The notes: generated from the letters alone by a model not told the origin. 64,000 bases of DNA from Desulfurococcus amylolyticus Z-533 (GCF_000513855.1 NZ_KI911318.1:390087-454086); one strand, 5' to 3'; numbered from the stretch's first letter, positions 26,193 through 35,705 are shown. Translations and numbers: made by a program.

Positions 26193-27125
26193 ATGAGGTT
26201 TTTCACATCATTCTTCTACGGTATACACCCGAGTAAATGCTATGGCTACATAGTGAACATAGATCCCCTTCTCCCCCCGGGCAAGTGTGTTTTGAACTGC
26301 CCGTACTGTCCTTTACCAATTAGAGAAGTCGTTGGGAAAGGTTATGGTGTAAGAGTCAACATCGATCACTTTAAATCAGTGCTGGAGAAGTATGGTGATG
26401 TACTCGCAGAGGTTAAACGCATCAGGATATGGGGATTCGGCGATCCATTCCTAGTTGAGAACCTCAGTGAATTATTAATGGTTCTAAGGGAGTATATGCG
26501 TAGTCGTGGCATAGATGGGTCGTTAATATTACACTCCAGCGGGCTAGCACTCCACAGGATGGTGGAGACGAATACAGCTGAATTAATGGATGAGGTTGGA
26601 GTGGCCTTTCCATGGTGTATCGGTGAGTATCCTCTTCATGGGTTCGGAGGATTAATTAACCTGTTGCAATCATTTCCCGAGAAAGATAAACTCATTATAG
26701 AGGTGCTTGCATATAGGAGGAATAGTGAGATATATCCGGATCCCCTGATGCTTCAAGAACTATCCTCTTGTATTAAGAAAACTGGTGTTAACAGGATACG
26801 TGTCAAAACCCTCTCGAGACCCCCATTCAATGAGGAACTCAAACCCGTATCCCGGCGAGTATTAAATGATATCGTGAGGCGTCTAGAGGAGGACGGCTTC
26901 GATGTGTCGACGTGTAACATGGATCTACCTCCATTGAGGAGTATTAAGATTAGTGGGCTCTTAGAAGTAATATATAATCACATACTCAGGCTTCCATTGT
27001 CAACTAGGGATATATTACAGGTTTACGGTGAAAACGGGCTTATAGCAGTGAAGAATATTGTCGATGAACAAAAAGCTGTTACAAGGGTCTGGGAGAACAT
27101 ATTGTTCTATAGGGGTATACTATAG
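26193..27125 (+). CDS. Radical SAM protein of unknown substrate
   Basis: A 310-residue protein with the canonical cluster motif C-x3-C-x2-C (CVLNCPYC) near residue 35. The SAM-binding G-rich segment reads RIRIWGFGDPFLVENLSELL in place of the common GGEP. The rest carries the usual beta/alpha barrel pattern. I do not recognise the subfamily. It lies 17 bp after pheS and upstream of the QueT-type transporter, so tRNA or nucleobase chemistry is conceivable, but that is only suggestion from context. Confidence 0.7.
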   Translation: MRFFTSFFYGIHPSKCYGYIVNIDPLLPPGKCVLNCPYCPLPIREVVGKGYGVRVNIDHFKSVLEKYGDVLAEVKRIRIWGFGDPFLVENLSELLMVLREYMRSRGIDGSLILHSSGLALHRMVETNTAELMDEVGVAFPWCIGEYPLHGFGGLINLLQSFPEKDKLIIEVLAYRRNSEIYPDPLMLQELSSCIKKTGVNRIRVKTLSRPPFNEELKPVSRRVLNDIVRRLEEDGFDVSTCNMDLPPLRSIKISGLLEVIYNHILRLPLSTRDILQVYGENGLIAVKNIVDEQKAVTRVWENILFYRGIL

Positions 27126-27303
27126 GATTATTAGTTCTTCACCTGATGACTCAAGAATTCACTAATAACAATTAATCCAGGTTATTTATGAGCTGTGAAA
27201 TCAGGGAAGGTTCTTGTCCTTGTTGCACCAGGGATAGAATCATGGTTTAAAAAGCAATGGTTAGTTATTTATATAATCCTTGAAAACCCGGTACGGTGAT
27301 TTC

Positions 27304-27789
27304 ATGAGGATTAGTCCCGTGTTCATAACGAGGTCGTTAATTATAGCGTCCGTCTATACTGCTGTAACCCTGATGCTTGGATACATATCGTATGGTGAAC
27401 TACAGTTTAGGGTGAGCGATGCAATGATAATATTGCCGTTGATAGTTGGTATGGGTTTAGACGCGGTTGTTGGCTTAACCATAGGTGGGTTGCTTGGAAA
27501 TTTAGCGAGTCCATTCATACCATGGGACTGGGTCTTTGGACCACTGGCCAATCTAGTCGCTTCAACTATTGTTTACCTGGTTGGGAGAACCAGGCTGAAC
27601 ACTTATGTAAAGCTTGCCGTATCCTCGATACTTGCCTCTCTAGCTATTGCTGTGATAGTGGGATACGAGTTAACAGTGATATATGGGCTTCCAGGGCTAA
27701 CTATACTCTATATTTTCATAAGCGAGCTAGTCATTATAGGCGTCATAGGTGGATTAGTATATAGGTCTCTCAGGGTGTTTTTTAAGTGA
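27304..27789 (+). CDS. QueT-family ECF transporter substrate-binding (S) component
   Basis: A ~161-residue integral membrane protein with five to six helices. The segment YGELQFRVSDAMIILPLIVGMG and the following NLASPFIPWDWVFGPLANL closely follow bacterial QueT, a proposed queuosine-precursor transporter. ATG 27304 is chosen over TTG 27280 because GGTGAT stands just before it and a TATA-like ATTTATATAA ends near 27277. It overlaps the ECF ATPase gene by 4 bp, and a T component follows, making a complete ECF importer. In archaea preQ0-type bases are used for archaeosine; the actual ligand is unproven. Confidence 0.8.
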   Translation: MRISPVFITRSLIIASVYTAVTLMLGYISYGELQFRVSDAMIILPLIVGMGLDAVVGLTIGGLLGNLASPFIPWDWVFGPLANLVASTIVYLVGRTRLNTYVKLAVSSILASLAIAVIVGYELTVIYGLPGLTILYIFISELVIIGVIGGLVYRSLRVFFK

Positions 27790-28508
27790 ACGAGGTGAGA
27801 GGTGTAGATTTATCAATAGGTTATTCGCCGGGTAAACCGTTAATAGAGGATGCAGAGTTCACTCTAGGCCCTGGGCTCCACGTATTGATCGGTGCTAATG
27901 GAAGTGGTAAGTCGACGCTGTTGAAGACGATAGCTGGGATAATAAAGCCTTTGAAGGGTAGTGTAGAGGTAAACAGTGTAAATATACATGACATACGTAG
28001 GCGGGAAGCAGTAAGGCTTGTAGGATATGTGTGGCAGAATCCTTTCCACGGCTTCATAGAGGCTACTGTTGAAAGAGAGATATCATTCATCACGAGGATG
28101 ACTGGGGCGCGGGTAAATGGTGAGATACTCTACAGGCTCGTGGATATGGAGTTAATGAATAGAAACCCGTTCACACTAAGCGGGGGAGAGGCTAGGAGGG
28201 TTGCGCTTGCAAGCGTTCTCTCAATAGATCAACCAGTATGGTTGCTCGATGAGCCCTTCTCGGATCTAGATTATAACGGCTATCTCATCCTCGCGGAGCT
28301 AATAAGGTATGGAGTTAAAAACGGTAAGGTAATCGTTATGACAACACATATTGTTTCACTACTCGATCCACTAGAGCCAAATACTTTTCTATTAATAGAC
28401 AGGGGCAGGAGACGACTGCTCAAGGGAGACTGGGGGGATTTAACCGATGACCTATTACTTGGGGCAGGCATAATTCCGAGGAGGATTTCATGTGGCACTA
28501 CTATATGA
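27786..28508 (+). CDS. ECF transporter ATP-binding protein (EcfA-like)
   Basis: A 240-residue ABC ATPase with Walker A GANGSGKST, Q-loop VGYVWQNPF, signature LSGGEARRV and Walker B VWLLDEPFSDLD. The QNPF context is typical of ECF (energy-coupling factor) ATPases. Only one ATPase gene is present, so the complex would contain a homodimer instead of the EcfA1/A2 pair. GTG start, overlapping both neighbours (4 bp with QueT, 17 bp with the T component). Confidence 0.85.
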   Translation: MNEVRGVDLSIGYSPGKPLIEDAEFTLGPGLHVLIGANGSGKSTLLKTIAGIIKPLKGSVEVNSVNIHDIRRREAVRLVGYVWQNPFHGFIEATVEREISFITRMTGARVNGEILYRLVDMELMNRNPFTLSGGEARRVALASVLSIDQPVWLLDEPFSDLDYNGYLILAELIRYGVKNGKVIVMTTHIVSLLDPLEPNTFLLIDRGRRRLLKGDWGDLTDDLLLGAGIIPRRISCGTTI

Positions 28509-29067
28509 ATCAGTGATGCTGCAGGATAGGGATACATGGCTCAATAGGAAGTGGTTCATCTTATTGAAGCTAATCCTCCTTATTGTTAACATAGCCATCA
28601 TAGTCCTAGATAATCCCTATATCATCTTATTATTCACCATTATGTATGTGGTCTTCTATGCTAGTATAAGAGCTTTGAAACTAGTTTACTCCGCTCTCTT
28701 AATGTATATACCCCCTATCTCGGCTGTTGCATTATTAACATACCTAGCAGGTAATCTCTCCACGCATCACTTGAATCTCTATATATATGGGTTCTCCCTA
28801 ATCCTCTCCATACTGCTTATCTTCTCAACAAGCAAGCGCGAGGATCTACTTAGGTTGCTATCGAAGATAAGGCTTGATATGGCGTACTCGTTAACCATCA
28901 ACATATTCGAGGAGCTGAGGCAAATGGCTGACTCTAAGATAGCGCGTGGATGGGAGCCCGGCTTCAACCCATTCAAATACTATGTCATAATAATAGATGC
29001 GATAAAATTAACGATAATTAGGTTGCAGGAAGTAGAAGAGGCTTTAAGAGCTCGTGGAATAGAATAG
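28492..29067 (+). CDS. ECF transporter transmembrane (T) component
   Basis: A 191-residue membrane protein with about four hydrophobic helices in residues 20-110, followed by a cytoplasmic C-terminal helical region rich in charge, as expected for the EcfT coupling helices. The usual Ala-Arg-Gly motifs are represented by SKIARGWEPG and EEALRARGIE near the end. Its identification relies on these and on its place after QueT and the ECF ATPase. It is short for EcfT (usually ~260 residues). Confidence 0.75.
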   Translation: MALLYESVMLQDRDTWLNRKWFILLKLILLIVNIAIIVLDNPYIILLFTIMYVVFYASIRALKLVYSALLMYIPPISAVALLTYLAGNLSTHHLNLYIYGFSLILSILLIFSTSKREDLLRLLSKIRLDMAYSLTINIFEELRQMADSKIARGWEPGFNPFKYYVIIIDAIKLTIIRLQEVEEALRARGIE

Positions 29068-29148
29068 TACATCCTGCCTAAGATGGATTCCAACAGATGA
29101 TTTAAATGAAGAATGAATAAGGTAAAAAGATATATCCCCGGGTTAAAA

Positions 29149-30969
29149 CTATCTCCTGGAGGCCTCTACGACGAGAGGTACTAGCCGTCCCTTCATGACA
29201 TCAACTAAGCCTTTATCAGTTATACGTAGATCCGGGATTACTGGCAGAGATACAAGTGCTAGAGTCATAAAGAAAGACTCGAAATCCAGTTGGAAGCGTG
29301 TTCTCAAAGTGTTAACCATGTTAAGGTATTCCCTGAATACCTCATCCGGTTCCTTTATACTCATTAATCCAGCCAGCTTTAACTCTATTTCAGATACTAT
29401 TTTACCATCGTCAACAATGACTATTCCACCCTGAAGCCTCATAACCCTCTCCACGGCAACCATCATGTCCTCCTTGCTCCAGCCTGCTACAATTAAATTA
29501 TGCGTGTCATGTGCTATTGTCTGTGCTATTGCCCCTGCCTTAAAGCCCAGTCCCTTGATTAGCCCACTGCTATGAGATCCGGTGGCTTTATGCCTGTCTA
29601 TCACTGTTATATACATTATATCTCTACTTGGATCTGGGAGTACCTTGTGCTCGGAAACCTCTACGTCTAGTATCCTCCACTTGGTGAGGGCTGAGCCTGG
29701 TGTAACCTCTATTACGTTGGCCAACACGCTTCCCTTCCTTACCTCTATGCGTGGAGGGATGCTTAGTGAGGAGGGATCCACTCCTATCTTCACGGTGTTT
29801 AATGCTTCCTCGGGGTATTGGGCTTTCTTTATTACCTTCTTTAATTCGCCCTCATAGTATATTATAGAGCCATTCGCTATGGTTGTCACAGGTTTTATAT
29901 GGTCTATTCTCTCCGTGATCACTATGTCACCCAGTCTCCCAGGGGTTATCGAGCCTATCTGATCCTCTAGATGCAGTCTCAACGCTGGATTTATCGTGGC
30001 GTATTGGATCGCTTTAACGGGATCGACACCATACTCTATTGCTAGGTTGATTATTCTATCCATATGACCCTTCGTGAATAAGTCGAAGACATTTATATCA
30101 TCGCTTACGAAGCTACATAGCATACAATCTCTATCCCTCATCAATGGAAGGAGGGCCTTTAGATCCCTCCATGCACTCCCCTCCCTGATGAATATATACA
30201 TTCCACGTCTGAGCTTCTCTAAGGCCTCCCTGCTGCCGGTTGATTCATGGTCACTCAATATTCCAGCCGCGATGTAAGCATCTAGTTTTTCATCACTGAG
30301 GAGCGGTGCGTGTCCATCGATAACCATCCTCCTCTCGCTGGCAGCCTGTATCTTAGATAATACTTCCCGGTTGGCGTTTACAACACTTATGAAGTCCATG
30401 ACTTCTCCTAAGCCAATGATGCCATCCATGTTTAATGCTTCCTTGACTTCTCTAGAGGACACGATATTACCGGGCGTCTCAAGCATATAGGATGGATCTG
30501 TAGCCGGTACACAGCTTGGCACCTCATAGAGTATTTTCAGCGGTAGCTCCCTGGATACTTTGGTGAATATCTCTAGCCCCTTCAACCCGAGGACGTTGAC
30601 TATTTCATGTGGATCGGCAACCACAGTCGTTGTGCCATGCTTTAAAGCAATCTTGGAGAAACCTATTGGATCCAGCAGGGTTGATTCGATATGTATGTGG
30701 AGGTCTATGAAGCCTGGTACAGCATACCTTTTCCTTCCATCTATTACGATGGTCCTCGATGATATATATTTCGAGACATCCGCGATCTCCCCGATCCTAG
30801 CTATTCTACGCCCCTTAATTATTATGCTTGCATCCTCTAGTATCTCGCCCGTGGTTGAGGATACAAGGTTTATATTGGTTACCACGATGTCTGCTGGCGT
30901 ACGCCCCATCGCCGTATTTATTAGTTCGGCTCTTTCATCAGGGTTAAAACTCGCGAAGTAGGATGGCAA
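29149..30969 (-). CDS. ade: Adenine deaminase
   Basis: Converts adenine to hypoxanthine for purine salvage. The 606-residue amidohydrolase shows metal-binding HIH in GFIDLHIHIESTLLDP, the diagnostic GTTTVVADPHEIVNVLG, DGHAPLLS, and C-terminal GLGFKAGAIAQTIAHDTHNLIVAGW. All are typical of Ade-family enzymes. The start is a TTG preceded by GGTGG. It diverges from the second amidohydrolase at 31043 across ~75 bp. Confidence 0.93.
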   Translation of the reverse strand: MPSYFASFNPDERAELINTAMGRTPADIVVTNINLVSSTTGEILEDASIIIKGRRIARIGEIADVSKYISSRTIVIDGRKRYAVPGFIDLHIHIESTLLDPIGFSKIALKHGTTTVVADPHEIVNVLGLKGLEIFTKVSRELPLKILYEVPSCVPATDPSYMLETPGNIVSSREVKEALNMDGIIGLGEVMDFISVVNANREVLSKIQAASERRMVIDGHAPLLSDEKLDAYIAAGILSDHESTGSREALEKLRRGMYIFIREGSAWRDLKALLPLMRDRDCMLCSFVSDDINVFDLFTKGHMDRIINLAIEYGVDPVKAIQYATINPALRLHLEDQIGSITPGRLGDIVITERIDHIKPVTTIANGSIIYYEGELKKVIKKAQYPEEALNTVKIGVDPSSLSIPPRIEVRKGSVLANVIEVTPGSALTKWRILDVEVSEHKVLPDPSRDIMYITVIDRHKATGSHSSGLIKGLGFKAGAIAQTIAHDTHNLIVAGWSKEDMMVAVERVMRLQGGIVIVDDGKIVSEIELKLAGLMSIKEPDEVFREYLNMVNTLRTRFQLDFESFFMTLALVSLPVIPDLRITDKGLVDVMKGRLVPLVVEASRR

Positions 30970-31042
30970 TCAACCACCTTTAGCCCTTTTTGATGTATTT
31001 CTCACTATGCAGGGTTATTAACTTTTATGAAATAAACCAATT

Positions 31043-32458
31043 ATGTGGGTGGGCTATTTGGCGGATATATATATTAGAGGCGGCTGGATAATAACCATGG
31101 ATTCCTCGAGAAGGATAATTCGTGACGGTGCTGTAGCAGTAGAGGATGGAGAGGTCAGAGCTGTAGGTAAAAGGGAGGTGCTTGACAAGGATTACCGTTA
31201 TTACTCAGATATAGTAATCAATGCCGAGAGAGACATAGTGATGCCAGGGCTAATCAACACGCATGTACACCTAGCCCAAGGTCTGCTAAGGGCATGCGCA
31301 GACTACCTACCTCTAATCCCCTGGTTGAAGGATAGAGTTTGGCCGCTTCAGGGTAACTATAGACCTGAGGAGGCATTAGCATCAGCTAAACTAGTAACCC
31401 TTGAAATGATTAAATCGGGGACAACGGCTTTCCTTGAGACAGGGCTGGTGGGACGCTATGGTGTGGATAATATAGTGGAATTCCTACACGGCTCAGGGAT
31501 AAGGGCTGCTATTGCTAGACATGTAATGGATTTGAAAGGTTATGCATTAGAGGAAAACATCCTGCACGAGGGACTAGTTGAGCCAGGGGACACTAGTTTC
31601 AATGACACGCTGAGACTACACAGCAAATATCATGGATGGGATAATAGGATATGGATATGGTTTGGGCCAAGAACCCCTGGAGCCGTAAGCCTTGAACTCT
31701 ATAGAAAAATCTCTGAGAAAGCCAAGGAGTTGAAGACAGGTATAACAATGCACCTCGCAGAAGTAAGAGATGACGTTGAATACACCATTAAGACATTTGG
31801 TAAAAAACCGGTTGAATTCGCTCACTGGCTAGGATTAACAGGGTCAAACGCTGTCCTGGTGCACGTAGTATGGGTTAGCGATGAGGAGATAAGGCTTCTC
31901 GGTGAAACCGGTACTTCTGTCAGCCATAATCCATCAAGCAATATGAAGCTGGCTAGTGGGGCAGCCAGGGTCTCGGATATGCTGTCTAATGGGGTTAACG
32001 TGGCCTTGGGGACCGATGGTGGTCCAAGTAATAACACGTATGACTTGGTAAGGGAGATGAAGCATGCTGCACTGCTTCAACCCCTTAGAACGCTGAGGGC
32101 TGACGCGATAAGGGCTGAGCAGGTCCTTGAGATGGCTACTATAAATGGTGCACGGGCATTAATGATCGGTAATATTACTGGGAGCATAGAGATCGGTAAA
32201 AGGGCGGATATAATAGTGATTGACTACTGGAACCCGCATTTACACCCATTAAACAACCCTGTCTCACACATTGTTTATGCTGCCTCGGGACATGATGTAA
32301 AACACAGTATTATAGATGGGAGATTAGTAATGTTTGATAGGAAAACACTCACGTTAGACGAGGAGGAGATAATAGAGGAGGCAGAGAAGGCGGCTTGGAA
32401 TCTGTATAATCGTGCCGGGATATGTGGGAAGCCTGATGTAATATGGCCGCTGGTTTAG
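31043..32458 (+). CDS. Amidohydrolase of the MtaD/SsnA/TrzA family (adenosine/SAH deaminase-like)
   Basis: A metal-dependent deaminase of ~470 residues. GLINTHVHLAQGLLRA gives the first metal His pair, TMHLAEVRDD the substrate/metal His-Glu, VLVHVVWVSDEE another His, and GTDGGPSNNTYD the catalytic Asp. Members deaminate 5'-methylthioadenosine, S-adenosylhomocysteine, guanine or related compounds; the exact substrate cannot be fixed here. A TTG at 31058 with GGGTGGG just upstream is a credible alternative start to the ATG at 31043. It neighbours adenine deaminase, suggesting purine catabolism or salvage. Confidence 0.82.
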   Translation: MWVGYLADIYIRGGWIITMDSSRRIIRDGAVAVEDGEVRAVGKREVLDKDYRYYSDIVINAERDIVMPGLINTHVHLAQGLLRACADYLPLIPWLKDRVWPLQGNYRPEEALASAKLVTLEMIKSGTTAFLETGLVGRYGVDNIVEFLHGSGIRAAIARHVMDLKGYALEENILHEGLVEPGDTSFNDTLRLHSKYHGWDNRIWIWFGPRTPGAVSLELYRKISEKAKELKTGITMHLAEVRDDVEYTIKTFGKKPVEFAHWLGLTGSNAVLVHVVWVSDEEIRLLGETGTSVSHNPSSNMKLASGAARVSDMLSNGVNVALGTDGGPSNNTYDLVREMKHAALLQPLRTLRADAIRAEQVLEMATINGARALMIGNITGSIEIGKRADIIVIDYWNPHLHPLNNPVSHIVYAASGHDVKHSIIDGRLVMFDRKTLTLDEEEIIEEAEKAAWNLYNRAGICGKPDVIWPLV

Positions 32459-32691
32459 CCTTCAATATACAAACAAAAGGGGTTCTGTACACTCTTAATA
32501 GACAAATTTAATCACTGATTCATAAACTATAACACAATATTTTTAATTGAAACAATAGTTTAAAACTGGTATATTTTTATCACAATCTTTATACATTCAT
32601 ATCGATTGGAAACAGTGATTGAGTAATAGTTATTAATCATATTTTATATCAAACATAAACGTGTTCAGTGGGAACTGTTTTTACAAAACAT

Positions 32692-32730
32692 AAAGTTTAA
32701 ATATGGCAACATACTAAATAAAGTAAACGA
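32692..32730 (+). promoter_or_regulatory. Promoter of the small basic protein gene
   Basis: A TATA box TTTAAATAT (32696-32704) preceded by an A-rich TFB-recognition-like stretch predicts a transcription start near 32730, about 20 bp before the ATG. The 270 bp from 32459 to this point are extremely AT-rich and hold no gene that I can see. Confidence 0.55.
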
Positions 32731-32749
32731 AGGAATGGAGGGAAAGGGA

Positions 32750-32917
32750 ATGCCCGAGAAGCTAAAGTTCTTCGATCTAAAGGCGAAGAAGTACTTCGAG
32801 ACAGACCAGTATGAGGTTGTAGTGAAGGAGACCAAGAGGGGCAAGATAAAGATAGCCTTCGCTGTCAGCCCCTATTCCGGCAAGAAGTTTGCCAGAATCC
32901 TTGGTCCAGCAAAGTAG
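32750..32917 (+). CDS. Small basic protein, possible nucleic-acid-binding factor, unrecognised
   Basis: A ~55-residue Lys-rich protein (MPEKLKFFDLKAKKYFETD at the start, KKFARILGPAK at the end) with alternating hydrophobic/charged residues suggesting a small beta-sheet fold. ATG 32750 is preferred to 32735 because GGAGGGAAAGGGA lies directly upstream. It has its own strong-looking promoter and a T-rich terminator, pointing to abundant monocistronic expression. By size and charge it could be a chromatin or ribosome-associated protein, but it is not recognisable as Cren7, Alba or Sso7d. Confidence 0.75.
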   Translation: MPEKLKFFDLKAKKYFETDQYEVVVKETKRGKIKIAFAVSPYSGKKFARILGPAK

Positions 32918-32939
32918 GCTTGATGAATACTCTAAGGAA

Positions 32940-32966
32940 TAAAAATAAATTATTTATTTTTTAATT
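32940..32966 (+). terminator. T-rich transcription terminator
   Basis: The run TTATTTATTTTTTAATT begins about 30 bp after the stop of the small basic protein gene, in the gap before the convergent cysteine desulfurase. U-rich tracts without a hairpin are the usual intrinsic terminators of archaea. Confidence 0.5.
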
Positions 32967-32995
32967 ACCGTTACCTCGTAATCCTAATTCTTTAG

Positions 32996-34261
32996 CTATG
33001 TACCAGTGCAGACTTCTGTAGGTGGTTTTGATTTAAGCGACTCTTTTAGAGAAACTATTTTCTCCAGGGCCTCGATAAAGTAGTCCACTTCTTCTAATGT
33101 ATTATATATATAGTAGCTTGCCCTCACAGTACCCTTTAATCCAAGCCTATAGTGTAATGGATGTGCACAATGCATTCCAGTTCTCACAGCTATACCGAAT
33201 AAGTCGAGTGCCGAGCCGACTGTGTGGTGGTTTAACCCCTTTATATTGAATGCTATTACACCAGTCTTATCGCGTGGATTGCGTGGACCATAATATTCCA
33301 CATCCTCGATCTCACCAAGCCTCTTCAATGTGTATTCAACTAATGCTTTCTCGTGTTCACGCACATTCTCCATACCTATTTTCAACAGGTAGTCTACTGC
33401 AGCACCTAATCCAATGCCCCCTGCTATATTAGGTGTACCTGCTTCAAACCTCCATGGTAGGTCATGCCATACTACATTATCCAATGTGACATCCTTGATT
33501 GTATCTCCACCGACTTTAAATGGATGCATTGATTCGAGGAGCTCTTGTCTACCCCATAGGACACCTATCCCGGTGGGACCGAGCATTTTATGCCCGCTAA
33601 AAGCGAGGAAGTCTATTTCAAGCTCCCTTATATTTGTCGGGAGATGGGGGACGCTTTGAGCTCCGTCGGCAACAACTATTGCCCCAACACTATGGGCCAA
33701 CCTAGCTATCCTTCGTGAATCATTTATCGTTCCTAGGACATTGCTTGCTATAGGGAAGGCTACTACGCGTGTTTTCTCGGTGATAAATTCCTCTAGCAGT
33801 TCATACTTTAAGTATCCATCATTGGTTATATCGATATATTTCACCTTGGCATTCTTGAGCTTTGCTATCAGTCTCCATGGAAGCATACTGCTATGGTGAT
33901 CCATAACTGTTAATATTATCTCATCGCCCTCCCTGAGATTCCATAGTCCCCATCCATAGGCAACTATGTTCAATGCCTCGGTAGTATTACTACAGAAAAT
34001 GATCTCTCTCCACGAGTAGGCGTTAATGAACTTGGCTATCTTCTCATGTGCTTCCTCATACATCTGGCTAGCCTCTTGGCTCAGAGTGTGGAATCCACGG
34101 TGCACATTAGCGTTGTGATACATGTAGAAGTCTCTGATAGCGTTGATCACCTGGATAGGCTTCTGAGTTGTCGCGGCGTTATCGAAGTAGACCAACTTCT
34201 TACCGTTGACCTCTCTGTTAAGGATGGGGAAATCCTTACGTATTTCCTCCGGGTCAAACAT
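32996..34261 (-). CDS. Cysteine desulfurase, SufS/CsdA type
   Basis: PLP enzyme that releases sulfur from cysteine for iron-sulfur clusters and possibly for MoaD. Visible features are the PLP lysine in FSGHKMLGPTGIG, DGAQSVPH (PLP-contact), MDHHSSMLPW and the nucleophilic cysteine in RTGMHCAHPLHYR, the group II (SufS) arrangement. ATG 34261 follows AGGTG at a good distance; a GTG at 34270 would overlap that site. No SufBCD scaffold genes lie next to it. Confidence 0.9.
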   Translation of the reverse strand: MFDPEEIRKDFPILNREVNGKKLVYFDNAATTQKPIQVINAIRDFYMYHNANVHRGFHTLSQEASQMYEEAHEKIAKFINAYSWREIIFCSNTTEALNIVAYGWGLWNLREGDEIILTVMDHHSSMLPWRLIAKLKNAKVKYIDITNDGYLKYELLEEFITEKTRVVAFPIASNVLGTINDSRRIARLAHSVGAIVVADGAQSVPHLPTNIRELEIDFLAFSGHKMLGPTGIGVLWGRQELLESMHPFKVGGDTIKDVTLDNVVWHDLPWRFEAGTPNIAGGIGLGAAVDYLLKIGMENVREHEKALVEYTLKRLGEIEDVEYYGPRNPRDKTGVIAFNIKGLNHHTVGSALDLFGIAVRTGMHCAHPLHYRLGLKGTVRASYYIYNTLEEVDYFIEALEKIVSLKESLKSKPPTEVCTGT

Positions 34262-34366
34262 CCATGACACCTATTAAATGACATAACAATAGCCCTAAAT
34301 ATAGCTGACATTCTCCCTCGTTATAAAGGATGAGGCTTTCACTTATAAAAACAATGATTCAACCAG

Positions 34367-35617
34367 CTAGGGACCTATGATCCCCGGGATCCTTGGATGA
34401 GGAGACGCGTATGCTACATGTCGAAGTCTGTGGATGTATTTCACCAGTCTCTCGACACCCATACCCCATCCACATGAGGGTTGTATTGCCCCCGCTTTAG
34501 CCAGCTCGAGGAACCACCTGTATTTCTCAAGTGGTTCTCCATGATACTTTATTCTTTCAACTAGTTTCTCATACCTATACTCCCTGCATCCACCATCCAG
34601 TACTTCACCTGCATGGCCTGGTAGAATCAGGTTGTAGTCTATATTATATCCCGGTTTCTCGGGATCCGGCATATAATAGAAGCCCCTGCTTACTGTGGGG
34701 AAGCCGTGTAACCACACTGGGGTCCCATACATATCTCCTAGTACTGCCTCGGCCTCGAAGCTTATTTCCTTACCGTGTTCAAGTCTATACCCTTTTCTCT
34801 CCAACAACCCTAGTGCTGAGTCATAGTCTATCCTAGGGTAGGGTGGTTTTGTAATAGTCTTCTCTAGGAAATCTACCTGATCGTATGTTAGGAGCTCGCT
34901 GTAATGGTTAAGCATATATCTCACTGTTTTATATAGTGTTTCCTCAGCCAGCCTCATCATATCGCTGGCTGTGGTTATAGAGGCTTCGACATCCACTTGA
35001 GTGAACTCGACTAGGTGTCTCCCAGTATACATGTTTTCAGGTGGCTCTATTCTAAGGTTCCTGGCTACGTAATATATCTTCCCGAGTAGTGATGCATATA
35101 ATTGTTTATACATGATGACACTACTTTGTACCTCATATGTCTCACCATATATTTTGACGATGGCCTTTTCCGCTCCCCGCAGACCTGGATCGCTTACATA
35201 ACCTATTATTGGGGCTGACAATTCCGTGAAGCCGTGCTTATCAAGTATACGTCTCATGGTCCTCAATACTATAGAGTATGTTTTAACAACCCGTAGTATT
35301 TCAGGGCGTCTAATATATATGGGGTAGTTTCTCACATACTCGGCCGGATCCAAGGGTACGTTATCCACGCATATTTTCGCGGGCTCTAATGGTTTGTGGA
35401 GAACCTTGAAGTCTTTCACCTTCAATCCCTGCTCAGTTAGCACCCCGGTTATTAATACTGTTGACTCACATGGTAGTGAAGTAATATCCCTAGCCTTCTC
35501 ACCCAGGATTCGTACCTCTTTCTCGCCTGTGGCATCTCTTACAAGGATTCTCGAGGAGTCGAGGGGTTTTATTCTTGCATATATGGCTATTTCTTCATCT
35601 AAGAATAGTTTATGCAC
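34367..35617 (-). CDS. Asparaginyl/aspartyl-tRNA synthetase-family protein (AsnRS or archaeal asparagine synthetase A-like)
   Basis: A class IIb synthetase-fold protein of 416 residues. The N-terminal ~85 residues look like a shortened OB-fold anticodon domain, followed by the catalytic core. Motif 2 is represented by NLRIEPPENMYTGRHLVEFTQVDVE and motif 3 by GWGMGVERLVKYI. GMGVERL and RHLVEF are closer to AsnRS and the archaeal AsnRS-like asparagine synthetase than to AspRS. The N-terminus lacks the common RGWV-type opening, so a biosynthetic rather than tRNA-charging role is possible. GTG start. Confidence 0.75.
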   Translation of the reverse strand: MHKLFLDEEIAIYARIKPLDSSRILVRDATGEKEVRILGEKARDITSLPCESTVLITGVLTEQGLKVKDFKVLHKPLEPAKICVDNVPLDPAEYVRNYPIYIRRPEILRVVKTYSIVLRTMRRILDKHGFTELSAPIIGYVSDPGLRGAEKAIVKIYGETYEVQSSVIMYKQLYASLLGKIYYVARNLRIEPPENMYTGRHLVEFTQVDVEASITTASDMMRLAEETLYKTVRYMLNHYSELLTYDQVDFLEKTITKPPYPRIDYDSALGLLERKGYRLEHGKEISFEAEAVLGDMYGTPVWLHGFPTVSRGFYYMPDPEKPGYNIDYNLILPGHAGEVLDGGCREYRYEKLVERIKYHGEPLEKYRWFLELAKAGAIQPSCGWGMGVERLVKYIHRLRHVAYASPHPRIPGIIGP

Positions 35618-35705
35618 AGGGATTTTTAGACTACGTGTTAAATAACATCCCTTTCACCTATTGAGCACATAATATCCTCTGGATGGTTTTTAAATCTTTA
35701 TAGAT

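Noticed and set aside
27194-27301. A ~35-codon frame starting GTG just upstream of the QueT-type gene
   Set aside because: It has no ribosome-binding site, ends inside the QueT ribosome-binding region and overlaps the likely promoter, so it is probably chance.
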